DNA from: Siderastrea radians | Taxonomy: Eukaryota; Cnidaria; Anthozoa; Scleractinia; Rhizangiidae | NCBI GenBank assembly: GCA_964017195.1 | Contig: OZ024887.1 | Span: 496,001-560,000, forward strand | Direction of reading: 5' to 3' | DNA length: 64,000 nucleotides | In this document: piece after piece, positions 20,024-32,228 of the stretch | How positions within the stretch are numbered: the stretch's first letter is position 1 | Layout: each line of letters begins with the position of its first letter | The notes under the pieces: generated by a model | The model's database searches: none | What the model was told of the DNA's origin: nothing | The model's input: the letters and a program-made list of their open reading frames with translations, nothing else | Made by a program: the position numbers and the translations under genes

Positions 20024-23000
20024 TTTCACACTTTCAACTTTTAATTTGCTGTTAAATGTTTTTGTTTGACCATGATAATATAAAATTGTGAGTAGACACC
20101 CGCTACCTGGAACTTGCTAGTGCAACAGAAAATTGTTCAAGAAAGCGGGAGTTGAAGTGATTAAGTGGTAAAATACTGTGGAACACTGTACGAGAGAAAT
20201 AAGTTACTGTTTGAGGTAGCAGGATCTTCAGAGATGCTGGGGTTAAGATACTGGGGCCCTACTTCTCCTGTGATTAGAGGTTTATTGGTCCTGCAATCTG
20301 CTGGCAGGCAAATAAGAAAAATTCTGCTCACAACCGTCCAATTCTTTGATCTGCTGCCATCCAGAATCTTGGGCAAATGAATTAAAAATACTGGTTTCTA
20401 GGTGGTTTTCAACCAGTTTAACTGTTAGGCTTGCTATGGATGTTGTCAGAAAGTGTGTGCATGAGTTGATACACTTGCCAACTTGTTGTCCAATATGCAT
20501 GTCTTACAACTTCTCCCAGCTCACAAAAACAGCAGAAGAACAAGGCAGCAATTGTTGAAGCTTCAGTTAACCCGGACAAGAGAAGTTTTCATTAAGTTGA
20601 CAAGTTTTCGTAAGTTAATGCATGAGCACACACACAAAATAGACAAAAAAAGGATGTGTATGGCAAGTCTTGTGCTTGTCTGATAGCTAGGAAATCGGAC
20701 AGTTTTGTGGAAAAGTTTTCTTATTTGCCCGCCAGAACATAAGGTGACCAAGAAACCTCTGCTTGCAGGGTATGGTCTACTGTAACTACTGATTGTAAAT
20801 CCAAAAGGTATATGAACACTTTGATTTGGCTCTGACATGGCAGTTGTACTACTATTAACCAGGCCAAAGAAAAGACAACTGAAGAAAGTCCTCAAGGGTA
20901 ATACTTAACATATGATTGCAGTTTGCAGATTTATGTTGAGTTCACATGCAATTGGTTTTTACTCATGACTCGAGGACTAATTCTAGTGTTCACACGTTTC
21001 TGTGTCACCATGTCATGCAAAGGTAGCAAGATCAAATGAACAAAACAAGATTAGATTTCCACTATCTTGGACCACATACAGGAAGCCAAAAATTGATTGA
21101 GACAGCAGGAGATCACAGAAACCATTAGTAAACTATACCACATACTCTAGTATCATAGAAAAACTGGTTTCTCTTCGAGATAGCAGGTTAGAGGTTCACC
21201 ATGGAAGGAACCCGCTGCACATAGAGAAAAGTGTCCTGTTAAGTCAAATACCTGTCAGGGGTGTGCCAAGTTACTATAATTGTATGGAAGACAGTAGAAT
21301 CTGAGAAACCAAAAGCAAATTTTTACTACCCTTGGTCTCCAAGGTATATTTGCCGAGAAAAAGGGTACCAGACTATCAGTAACCAAAAGTATTTTGATGT
21401 AAACAGAGAGTAAAAGAGATTTTCCAAACCAACTTGGAGTGGTTATGCCACTACCCTTCAGTTACACACAACAAATAGCTTTGGTACAGAGGGAGTGGTA
21501 ACCTTTCAAATACAAAACATGCAACCACAACCTTTAATTGACAATGCTTCCACATATCATTTATTTATTATTTGAACATTTTCTTGAATATGTAAAATCT
21601 GGGTGTCTTGACTGGCTTATTTTGAATAAATGCCTGGGCTTTCATTTGAGACCAGACTTTATTTGACCTCTGGTCTTTTTGTAGTCCCAGTATGTCACAA
21701 GTCAACCTAGAATTCTTAATGAATCTACAAGAGGGAAAGATCCAGAATTTTTTGAAAGTGGGTGTTGAAAGTGTACCACTTGCTCCACCAGAAATTCTGA
21801 GACTGTTGACTGTGAAGTGAGGCATTTCGTGTAATTTGAACTTCTGAAAGGGGTTGAACCCCTTTTTCTCCCCCCAACCCCACAGATGCACCCTATCGGA
21901 ACAACTAACTAAGTTAAATTTAAACTTTTGCAACAACTGAACAGTTTATTTGCTTCACAGAATACAACAAGCAAACATGTTTAATTATATTCTCCAATGC
22001 TTTTAAAATATTACTTATTTTGCAAAATTAATTTGAACTACTAGATAATAAACCAAACAAGCTAGTACATTAAAAGTTTTGTTTCTTTTTCAAATTTACT
22101 AAAAGCAAAGTACAACTATATTGAGGAAATGGCATTACAAGTCTTTAGAATGAATGTTTACTTTGGTAATTTGCCTAATTTCTCCCAAAAATGTAAGACC
22201 AACACAGTAAAGGATACTCTTGAACACAAGAAAAGTTTTAAAACAGTGAAATCTATTCATGAGAGATACATCCAACAGAGTCCTGTATCAAAATCTGGAA
22301 TGTTCAGTAAACAAGTCTGAATGCTTCTTATGGTATTACAAAGTAATTATCTCAAGTTTGTCCACCATGCACCGTTCATTTTTTACAACTTTTTTCTCTC
22401 ACCTTAACTTTCACTTATGCGGTAACCATAACTCTACAAAAGAATTGGAAAGTTAAGATCTAGAATTGAGTACCAGAGGGATTTCATTCAATGTTCATTG
22501 AATGTGTGATGAATTTAATTTAAAGGTTATTTCAAACAAGAAACTATTTTTGTTTTGTTTTGTGTTTTTGTTTTGTTTTTTCATGCAAGAAACTAGCATT
22601 AAGCAGTTTAGCTCATAATTTGTCCTTCCTGTTTCTGTCAATTAGAGAGGAAAACTGCTGCAAATTGACTGCTTTTAGTGCAGAGTCTGACTTAACAGAA
22701 AAGTACTGATTCCTTTCTGCTGAACAGCCAAGGGAGCCTGTAAATATTGAAAGTCAAAAAATGTTAGAGGCTTAGTGTGATAGAAGCATCTTATTAGGCA
22801 GCCAAAATAATAAATAAATAAAAATAAGTTTCTAAACTGCCCCTAGGGTTTGCCAGAAGGCTGAATTTCTAATTAGAGTTTTTTCCACTGAGTACAGCCG
22901 TTACAAAAGAAAACAATAGAAATTGCTAAAACTTGTCTCACAAATTCAGAAGACAAACAAAATGAAAAGATCAATTGGTAAAGCACACAAAAGTTGCAAG

Positions 23001-23667
23001 TACAGTCAAACCTCTTTAACACAGAACATCCAAAGTGAGTGTCTGTATAAATTATAGAGGTACAGTTTGTATGAATTTTGGTCCCTTTTGGACCAAGCAA
23101 CATGTCCATAATAAAGAGGTGTCTATATTATAGAGGTTTGACTATACCATGCAATGACTGGATTGTTCTGTTTCCAGGACAAAGACATCAATAACATCCT
23201 TCTCTCTTTAATAAACCAAGACCATCATTTGGTTCCTGGCAATTGAAAGGCTAAGGTACATGTACAATTGAGAATTTACTCTAGACTTCCTTGGAAGTAA
23301 AAAAGGTAATGTTGGATATATTGAGCCACTAGCAGCCCACACAGCTAATAAATAGAAGTATTCCATTGCAGCATAACTAGTTCATCAACAGTACACATTT
23401 CTTACAATGTGGTACTGAGACACAGTGTGGGGTAATGTGCCTAAGGAAACAATACATTGAAATGCATCAACTAGCCTCAAACCAATGGCCTTCTAATCAA
23501 ATCTGACATGCTAACAATACAGTACTGCAAGGTGTGTGATACATGATAATTCTATCAAAGTCAGACAAGCCTGTATTTACCTTTGGGAGGATCTGGACTT
23601 ATCTTGTCGCAAAGCTACACCCTTGTGAACCACTCCTTCCTGCTGTATAGACTTGGCTTTTTTATTA
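20024..23667. other. Non-coding interval between CCDC34 and LTO1
   Basis: CCDC34 3' UTR, then DNA with no gene I can support. The frames at 20161-20895 and 21568-21936 look random on both strands. A MITE lies at 23003-23144. From about 22500 there are GTTTT-rich low-complexity stretches. The right part would contain the LTO1 3' UTR. Confidence 0.5.
23003..23144. mobile_element. Tc1/mariner-type MITE
   Basis: Termini CAGTCAAACCTC at 23003 and GAGGTTTGACTA ending 23144 are inverted repeats, flanked by TA on both sides (23001-23002 and 23145-23146). About 142 bp, no coding capacity. The TA duplication and the TCAAACCTCT terminus fit a Tc1/mariner/pogo-derived MITE. Confidence 0.65.
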
Positions 23668-26600
23668 TCAGAAGGAAAGTCCGGATATCCCTCCACCATG
23701 GTATGCAGTGCTTACTCCTAGTAATGAACACACCTGACAAAAAACAAATATTGGATGAGCTTAGATGTTGATATTCCAAACAAGACTTGTAAGCTCAATG
23801 TTAGCATTACCAGCCCTAGCTAAAGCCAAATCTAATAATCACGTTAAGTGATTCTGTTTTTTGAAGGGAGACAGAATGACCTTATGTTGGAGGTGCTGAC
23901 TTGTAATCTGTAGGTCCCAGGATCAACTCTCATCTCTGAACACCTGGATTTGTTTCACTTCAATCTTCAATCTTGTGTTCAAATCCTTAGCTGAACGTCT
24001 TTGGAAAACAGTTAACTAGTAGGCCTCCCTCAGTTGGGAAATAAAAACATGTTATTTTATTACAGTTTATCAAATTTCTATCAGTAATATTATTTATTGT
24101 GTCCCTAATTCGCTCTGAAGTATATTTAACACTGGTGCTTTAAGCAAAGTTTATTTAGTCTCTGGATGGAATCTAAACTCAGACAACCAATCAATCAAAC
24201 TGAGCAGTACTGTTCATGTTAACTAATTTCTGGAAGAAGATTTTTTTGGTGTCAATTGCTGTACTTTTGCAGCCTCAAAGGTACAGTTGAACCTTATTAC
24301 CCTGACTTGATGGAACAACCAAAAAAGTGCTGATAATTGAGATTCTGGATATCATAATTATATTTACGACTGAGAAGGATGAAAATGTATTTAGTTTGGA
24401 ATTATCTCAAGAAATCATCAAACAAGATTTACCTGTGCAATCATATTCATTGCTATTTTCAGAGGAAATTATATTCATAGAGAGCTTAAACTGTCACGTA
24501 CTAGGCTTCATCTTTTTCTCAATCCTCTCAACAGAACATGGTGTAAATAAAGCCTGTTTTAAAGAAATTCGTAACACCTTTTTTTTCTCAAAGCTGTTCC
24601 ACCTGTGATTCACAGGTGCTCGTTAATAAAAAGAGGTCACAGCGAAAGTCCAGATAATCAAAAAGTTTCGATAATCGAGGAGTAGTTTATCAAGGACTGA
24701 CTGAACAGGATGATGAATATATTCCCCTGTTGTCAAAAGGTTACACTGCCCATTTTATTATATTTTTCAGCAACTCTTACAACTACTGGAGATTTTCAAA
24801 GGAACAGCCCATAAAGTTTTGATTACATGCCAACAAATTTCAGTTTGTTCAATTTTATTTAAAACAGATATGATAACTATCATGTTGATGACATCTGCAT
24901 CTAAACCCTTCACAGTAAAGATAAAATCATTATCTTCAGAGTGGATGATATTTTTCTTAGTGAATAAATGGGCTAACCAGCCTCTGCTTAATTGAAAGAG
25001 GTCTGCACATTTGAAAGTTATACTACCTGTCTAAACTTTGCTCGTATTTTCTCAAGGTTATCAAACAGTTCCTCATTTGTGGGATCATTGACAGGAAGAG
25101 CCACAATCATCTTCTTCAGGGTTTCCAACAATTTAACACACCTAAAATATAACAAATGAGGTCCAAATTCACTCGAGGAATGGAAATGTTACCGTAGGGA
25201 CCAAGGAAACTGTCTGTGTTGATGGGGTGTGCTTTTAAGCAGGTTTTTATGAATGGCACAATTTATTCATTTTAACATTTTTAAAGGACAATGCAGTATG
25301 GTACCACATATTAACCCACAAAAACAATAATATTTATGACAAATGGTCCAAGGCACGTAACTTCCATTCAACTCAACTGATAATACATACTTGTGCAGAT
25401 GTCTGATGTAGTGCATTTGACAAATTTTCAGTGGCCAGAAATAGCCAAATTGTCCACATTAACGAGGCTAATTTGGTGTACATGAAATTGTCTTGGACTG
25501 AATAGGAAAAAGTGTCTTAGTCCAGCAAAGACCATGCTCAGATAGTACCAACCTTCAGAATTACAATGTGGCAAACTGGGCACTGGAGAACTCGTGTGGC
25601 ATGAAATTTCTGCAGGATCTAATTTTCATGAAATTCGCGGATTTTCCATTGATCCACAAAAATTTGATCCCGCGAAAACAAACTCCCACTAAAAAAACAT
25701 CTGCGAAAACTTACTCCCTGTATTTCTGAATTTCAGTTGAGAACTGGCTGAGAAACGAATATTAGGACCTTCCGCTCTACCATCGCAACATAACAAATAG
25801 TCTCTTCATTCTCTGGGTAAATTTGAGACCCCCTATATTATCTCTTGTTGCTCCATACAAGTTTTGTACCAGAGAGAAACTTGCAGGAAATCCGCAAAAA
25901 AATTGTTCCCCGTGGTTAAGTCTGAAAATCCAAAATCGTGAAAATTTAATCTCACAAAACACAAAAAAATCGTCAATCTGCGAAATTAAACTCCCGTGAA
26001 AATATCATGTCACACGGTAGTGCCTTTACAGCGTATAATAATAACAACTTTAGTCTCTCCCTTAACAGCTGTTGCTTCCAGTATGAGCTTCCAGCTGTCT
26101 GAAAGACTCAGACCCAAATGAGAAAATAACTTGAAGCACACACGCCATGTCAAAATAATAACAATATGTACCTTGCTTTAGCAGTAGGACTTTCCAGCAA
26201 AATTTCAAGCCACATTGAAACAAACCCAAGATAGAATCCAACCTGGAAAATTAAACAAAGATTAATTTTGCTTCATTAAAACCACTGACTGACTGAGGAG
26301 TTAACTCTTGACTGCAAAAAAACTCTTGTATATTATCCAGAGTCTCCCAGTTTCAGACTGAATCGCTCAATCTCGCGGCAGGGATATCGAATTTCCTCCG
26401 TAAACATGAAGTGTGATAAGCTGATATGATAGCTTACAAAATTATCCACTTTTCATTGTCACACTCTTGCAGAATTTGCAGAACAATGTTTGCCACATAA
26501 GGTGACATCTAATTGGGTCGGAAAATCAATAACAATATGTAGTTGAACTGCGTATCAACAAACACGGATAGTTTACACAAACCTCGCCGCCAACTTCACA

Positions 26601-26815
26601 ACCTTTCAACAAACCCAAGTGTCCACCTTCCTGAAGACCTTTTAATTTTCCATCCTCATAGCCTTCCTTGTAACCTTTTTCGTAAAAGCTAAAAAGGAAA
26701 AGAAATCATTGTTTATTAGGTTTCACTTTCACGGTATCAGAATACAAGTAATATACCTTTCCTCGAGAAAAACTACCGCATCAAAAGCATCATCTATCTC
26801 GTCTCTGTACGCCAT
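23668..26815 (-). CDS. LTO1: LTO1 (ORAOV1) homologue, five exons
   Basis: Exons on the minus strand: 26757-26815, 26583-26688, 26172-26242, 25027-25141 and 23668-23733. All junctions are GT-AG and in phase, giving 138 residues (human 137). Exon 1 encodes MAYRDEIDDAFDAVVFLEE. Exons 2-3 give the Gly-every-four-residue repeat (GYKEGYEDGKLKGLQEGGH, LGLLKGCEVGGEVGFYLGF), the deca-GX3 signature shared with YAE1. Exon 4 gives LPVNDPTNEELFDNLEKIRA. The final exon gives VCSLLGV...GGISGLSF, matching the family's conserved LSF C-terminus. Family knowledge: LTO1 with YAE1 adapts apo-ABCE1 (Rli1) to the cytosolic iron-sulphur assembly targeting complex, so it supports ribosome recycling; the C-terminus contacts the CIA complex. 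It stands beside the FReD array, where decayed copies of it recur. Confidence 0.92.
25592..26017. mobile_element. Inverted-repeat element in LTO1 intron 3
   Basis: Left end CTCGTGTGGCATGAAATTTC and the reverse complement of the right end, CTACCGTGTGACATGATATT, form an imperfect inverted repeat. The interior is rich in GCGAAA/TTTCGC motifs (for example GCGAAAACAAACTCCC and GCGAAATTAAACTCCC), typical of a non-autonomous DNA element. No ORF; it lies wholly inside the intron between exons 3 and 4. Confidence 0.55.
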
Positions 26816-29800
26816 CTTGGATTTGCCTACCCAAGTAGCATTGCGTGGTGAGCGATATCAGGAAAAATTAATCAGCGGACTGGACTTTGGAACACTAAAG
26901 AGCTACCCTATTTCGTGTTTCCTACCAAAAACTGGACAACCGTACTTCCACCAAATATATTAAACGAAGCAACTGTTATTTAGGTTCACAATCAAGATAT
27001 TATCAGTTCAAGTGTACTTTACCTTGATGATATTTCAGATGGCTAACATGACGATTAAATCAGTACTCCTCTTCTCTGATTCCGGCCAATTCCGGTCTGC
27101 CTCTAGCCTGCGAATACACTCGCCTCTTATCTCTCCCGGCCGTTAGGAGCGATAAGAGGCTGCTGTATTCGTTGACTACTCTTCCTCCTGCACAGGACTT
27201 TTCTTCAGATAGAATTTGTAATAAAAACTGGTGAATAGTTAGACTTCCGTGCAGATGAACTTGTGAGCATATTTTTGTCCTATAAACAGTTTGTACTAGA
27301 GTTGATCGTTGCTTCCGGTTAAATCGAAAGACGTTTACAGTCGTGCTTTTTGTTTTTTTTTTTTTTGTTTTTTTTTTCATATGTTTCAGTGATAGGGATT
27401 GTCGGAAATGGGTCTCTAAAAAATTTGTAGAAATATAGCGCGATCTTTGCGAAAGAGAAAGACCAAAGAACTGAACAAATAGAATAACAATGAAGCTACT
27501 GCAAACACTGTTGTCATCTTAGCGAAAACACGCCAATTCTAAAATTGTCATTTCACTTTTTATCAGTGAACACTTCACCTCCTAGCTTTCTCAGTTTTAA
27601 CAATAAAGAGTGCGGTGCTAGTGTTGTTCGTTTTTAGAAAAGCTCTAACAAGCTTGGAGAGGTCTTCTTTCTACTAGCCGTGATACTGACTTTTGTCTTT
27701 AACTGATGTAAGAAAGATTTGAGTGGCAAAATAAATAATCTGGAATCTTAAAAGCAAGTGATTTTTGCTTTTCATTTTAAAACCACACCCCTTACTTGCT
27801 GTGTTATGTCTCTATTCTTGGTTTCCACCGTCACGCCATAAAATATTAAAATCAAAACCAATTGATGAAAGAAGCCAAGAATTTGTAATGTTATAAAGGA
27901 TACACAACTAAACAACTTCCCCAAGTCTCAGATCTGTATGGTATTCCGTTGTTGAGTTATTTGCCGAAACGTTCGACTGAAATTTGCAGAGCTCAGTATG
28001 AAAACGCCATGTTGGTGTCCCTCGGAGGGGCACAAACATGGCCGCCGGAAATCAATGAATTCGGAATTCACTTCTGCTCTTCCAGCGATTACTTTTCTCT
28101 CCTGAACTACTATACAACCATATTAATTTCTCTCCTAATGCTTTAACTGTCCAAACTGCTAAAAATCACAAGGAGAGTCCTTTTTCGCACAGGAGAAAGC
28201 TTTGTCACGGACGCTGTGTTGGTGTCACGTAGGGTGAAAAGCCAGAAATTTAATATTCTGTATTTTCAAAACGAAAGACGCTCCCAAGCTGAAAATTTGT
28301 GAAAAGATATATTTTAAAGTCATCTTCAACCTGGTGGGGATATAAAATCTGAAGACCTCGCGATTTATGATTTTAGAATTTTATGACGTCACGTGAAAAC
28401 CAGCAATTGTTCTCGTCTATCAAATGCTTGCACTGAATGACCCAATACCCAACATTCTTTCATATCTCAGTTGGCAAGGGCGCTTTCAACAAAGCATCAG
28501 TTTTATCATAAATAGATGTATTGTTAAACCAGACGGGTGTTTATTTTTTGGCATCGGCACAATATTAAAGCCAAGAATATGTAATATTGTCAATAAAACA
28601 GCGTTCACAATTTTGGAAATCGTAGAGTATAGCAGAAAAATATTTATAATGTAATGAAGCGAGTATTTCATGGTTTTTCCTTGAGTAGACTCCATAAATG
28701 GTATGCAATAGCAAATCAAACTTTTTAGATGCAAATTTTAACACACACAGTGTAAGTAAACATGAAACCGACAAAGTAAACATTTTACAACGAGAAAAAC
28801 AAGGAAGGAAACCCAAAGCGGAAGAACTTGGGGGAAGGTTTTCAAACTCCCTGTTGCAGTGTTTGAAAAATAAAATGCTTAAAACTGAAGATCACTTAGA
28901 AATTAAATTCACGGCTTTCACTGATGGCGGTAAATTAGTTACAAAACGCGCTGATTCGTTGATTTGGTTTGTTTCTGGATGGACATAACACAGGCGGAGG
29001 AATGTTGCGGTGAAGACTTTACCCATGACGGTCGAAGATTTTTAAACTGTAAGTATCGTTTTGATCCTCCAATGAGAATGTTTTCCGAGTATTTATATGG
29101 CCTAATATTGTTGCGATCTGATGCAATTTTCACCTTTAACTGGTGAATGGGGTTGTTCAAATTTACATGAAGTGGAAAAGCAACTGGATAAGAGATCTGA
29201 CAACTGCGTATTTGCATGGTCATTACAGTGTTCAGTTTTTTTAAAGTTAAAATCGCGGTGTTTTTCTCTTGACTACTTATCACCATGAATGAGTCTCAAC
29301 TTAAGTTGCTCCTCTCTAAATAAATGTCAGAAGTGCCGTCCTATCCCGAAAATGTTTGCTTTTAAGAGAAAAACAAAACAAAAAAGTTAGAATAAGACCC
29401 ACAATGACCAACTGACATTTATGAAATCCAGTTATATTGTCCTGAGCGTGCTCGACTGAACCCCAGCGGTATCTTACGTTTTCAGTGGGATAAACAAAAA
29501 GTACAGCTAAGGTTTTTCTGAAGATCCACTAACATGAAATGAGTTTTGTTGAAAGTATAACTCCAGCGCTGGAAATGCGAAACCGAAGCGATCCACGCAA
29601 TTGAGAGTGATCATTAAAATTCGACCCGAACCCAGTTAGTGAATAATAAAATGCCGTCGTGCTCCCGAAAGTTTCTGCAGACTCCAAACAGCTCAAATGG
29701 TGGTATGGCCAACGAACAGTTTCAACTGAAAACGATTGGGAAAGTGTTCTCCTGGGGCAGGTCAAGCAAATTCAGTCGCCAAAAGCGATTTATAAAACCA

Positions 29801-30540
29801 ACCATGACAAAACACGTCTCTTGTCCAGTGAAAGAACAAATTTTGAGTTAGCGAGCAATTACATTGGCAATATTTTCGAGTATTTTATGAAATCGGCAAG
29901 TTCGCTACATAAGTGGTCACTGTAAAAATTATTAAAAACATGTGAACATTTCTTTGACTGCGTTCGTATAAGCATGAAAACCGAGGCGAGCCGACAACCA
30001 CATGAGTTCACTTCGGAATGAAGTTCCTTCCAGTAAAAGAGTTCGGAGTTTGTTTGCATCCTTACATGGTTTTGTATAAACGCTGCTCCGAAACATCTCA
30101 TATTTATGCAAGATGGGGGAACGAAATCAGTTACGCCTTCGCTTTTTATTTGTGTGACCCGATGCGCCTTCTGGCGCAGAGAAAAGTGCGGGTAAGGTTA
30201 TTTGTTCCAAAAACTTAAATTGTCACTCCAAGATAGTTTTCGGACTTCAGTCCAGTAGACCCGAAATGCTTTTTCTTACACGAAAAATTCAAATTCGTAA
30301 ATCACGTATCGATCTGTCGTGGTTGTGTTGAGAATACGTGGTAAAATTTCAGTCAAGCTCAAGGTTCAAAGTGCAAATAACTTCCTGTTTATTAAAGTAA
30401 AGGCTGCCCGCCTACAACGCGAATTGTCTTGCAAGCCAAAAAGGTAAACAAAAAATAAGATATATCACTCAGGCTTCTAGGGCATGAACACTGTGTGTAG
30501 CAACAGTTGAGAAACTAAGACGCTATTACAAACGCTTACA
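26816..30540. other. LTO1 promoter and upstream region of FReD-1 (duplicated segment)
   Basis: No conventional gene. A 20-bp hairpin stem lies at 27112-27131/27151-27170 (GAATACACTCGCCTCTTATC). From about 27600 to 30235 the sequence is duplicated at about 48730-50728 and, more distantly, at about 52600-54200. Within it, 28978-29048 is a candidate upstream exon ending at a GTAAGT donor (see findings). Apparent frames such as 30018-30218 are preserved only because the segment is duplicated. Confidence 0.5.
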
Positions 30541-32228
30541 ATGTTTTTTCCAATCTCAGGTTGTTTTTCGCTGCTGCTCGTGTTGATTTTTACCTTCAGC
30601 CCAGCTGCCAATGCGTGTGATTGCAACACTGTGTGCAAGCTCGTGAAAGACATGAAAGTGCAACTCACAGACATTCAGAAGAGAATAGGAGGACTAACTG
30701 GCAATACAGGTGAGAATAGATTCGCTGAAGGTAGAACATTTCCTCTCTCAATGATCGAAATCGTTTTCGATCGGAAACTCACGAGTTCACAAACATTGAT
30801 TTTTACAATTAGTTACAACTGATTTTTATCCTATTATTATACTGTATATATTGTACATAACCATCATGGCTTGTAACTTAAATGGTCTTCATTACTAGTT
30901 ATGAACTTTTTAAGGTGGGCTTGTAGTTCAATCTGCGATTGAAGAGATGACCACCAAATGCTCTGCTCTTCGTTTTCAGCTTACAAGAAGAACTGTGCTG
31001 AGCTGTACAAATCTGGTTCAAAGATCAGCGGTGTTTATACAATCGACCCTGATGGTTCAGGTCCCTTTGATGTGTACTGTGACCAAAAAACAGCCCGAGG
31101 AGGGTGGACAGTGTTCCAAAAGAGACTGGACGGCTCCGTTAATTTCTACCGCGGCTGGAACGACTACAAACTTGGCTTCGGAAACCTGAATGGCGAGTTT
31201 TGGCTTGGCCTAGACAAGATAAACCGGCTGACCAAGAGCGGACGATACAGGCTTCGTGTGGACCTGGAAGATACTACAGGAAAGACTGCTTATGCCGAGT
31301 ACGATCACTTTGCTGTTTCAAGCGAGAAGACTAAGTACCAGCTGAGTCTGGGAACTTATTCCGGTGAGCATTCATCTGGAGGTTTTATTAAAATTTTTCG
31401 TTTTAATGGGGTGGGGGAGGGTTTTTTTTTTATTTCTTCAGAGTGATTAAAGCAATATTTTTACGTTCAACACTGCATGATACAATGGCAAAACAAACAA
31501 ACAAACGTCACAACTTCGTTCTCGATATCAACATTTCCGTCCAAATCATAACGTACATGCAGTATTGCGTTCATTCCGTTGTCTTCGCTAAAATGTTAAA
31601 GAGGCGTTCTCCTCATGTTAGGGCTGTTTATTAGAAAGGGAGGTTTTTAGTTTCACAAAGTATGTATTTTCAGATTGAGTTTTTATTAGATATTACTGAA
31701 GGGATATTCTTTGCTTTGTGTCATGACGTTTCTGTCATGCTATGTAGATCAACTGAGCAGAGCCTATAGCTATATGATTGGTTGAAATAAATCTAAAAAT
31801 GGGAGCCAATAAAATCTGAGTGTGGTTACGTCATCAGCATGCAATTTTGGCAGTCGTTCTTCTGATATTATTTCACAGGATAAAGTAGATATGAATTGCT
31901 TTGAAGTCAAGGTTATCTCATGCCATTTACCTAATTTGTCTCTCCATGCATGCTTTTTCTTTTAGGAACTGCTGGAGATTCTCTTTCTTATTATCGTGGT
32001 TACCCATTTTCAACCAAAGATCGGGACAATGACAGATGGTCCAGCAACTGTGCTGCGACTTACAAAGGAGCCTGGTGGTACAAAAGCTGTCACTTCTCCA
32101 ATCTGAACGGCATGTATCATCACGGACAGCACTCATCATACGCTGATGGTGTCAACTGGTATCACTGGAAAGGATACTATTACTCCGCTAAGAGAGCTGA
32201 GATGAAAATCAGACCAGAAATCTTTTAA
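30541..32228 (+). CDS. Secreted fibrinogen-related protein, FReD-1 (intact)
   Basis: Exons 30541-30709, 30980-31363 and 31966-32228, GT-AG and phase-matched, give 271 residues. The N-terminus has a hydrophobic signal peptide ([18 protein letters not shown]), then a short Cys-rich stretch (CDCNTVC) suited to inter-chain disulphides and a brief helix. Exons 2-3 encode a complete fibrinogen C-terminal domain: [47 protein letters not shown], a calcium-site-like [27 protein letters not shown] and MKIRP. The four canonical domain cysteines are present. Family knowledge: such domains bind acetylated sugars or proteins extracellularly (ficolin, tachylectin) and are expanded in invertebrate immunity; the ligand here is unknown. 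An AATAAA lies at about 32399. The apparent start codon overlaps a 3'-splice-like sequence (see findings). Confidence 0.88.

Noticed and set aside
24290..24700. A pogo-like element in LTO1 intron 4 (ACAGTTGAACCTTATTA and ATAATCGAGGAG ends)
   Set aside because: The terminal repeats are too diverged to define both ends or a TA duplication by eye.
30018..30218. A small gene MKFLPVKEF..., repeated at 50523-50726
   Set aside because: Retained in both copies simply because the surrounding 2.6-kb segment is duplicated; one copy has a small indel, and it lies in FReD upstream DNA.
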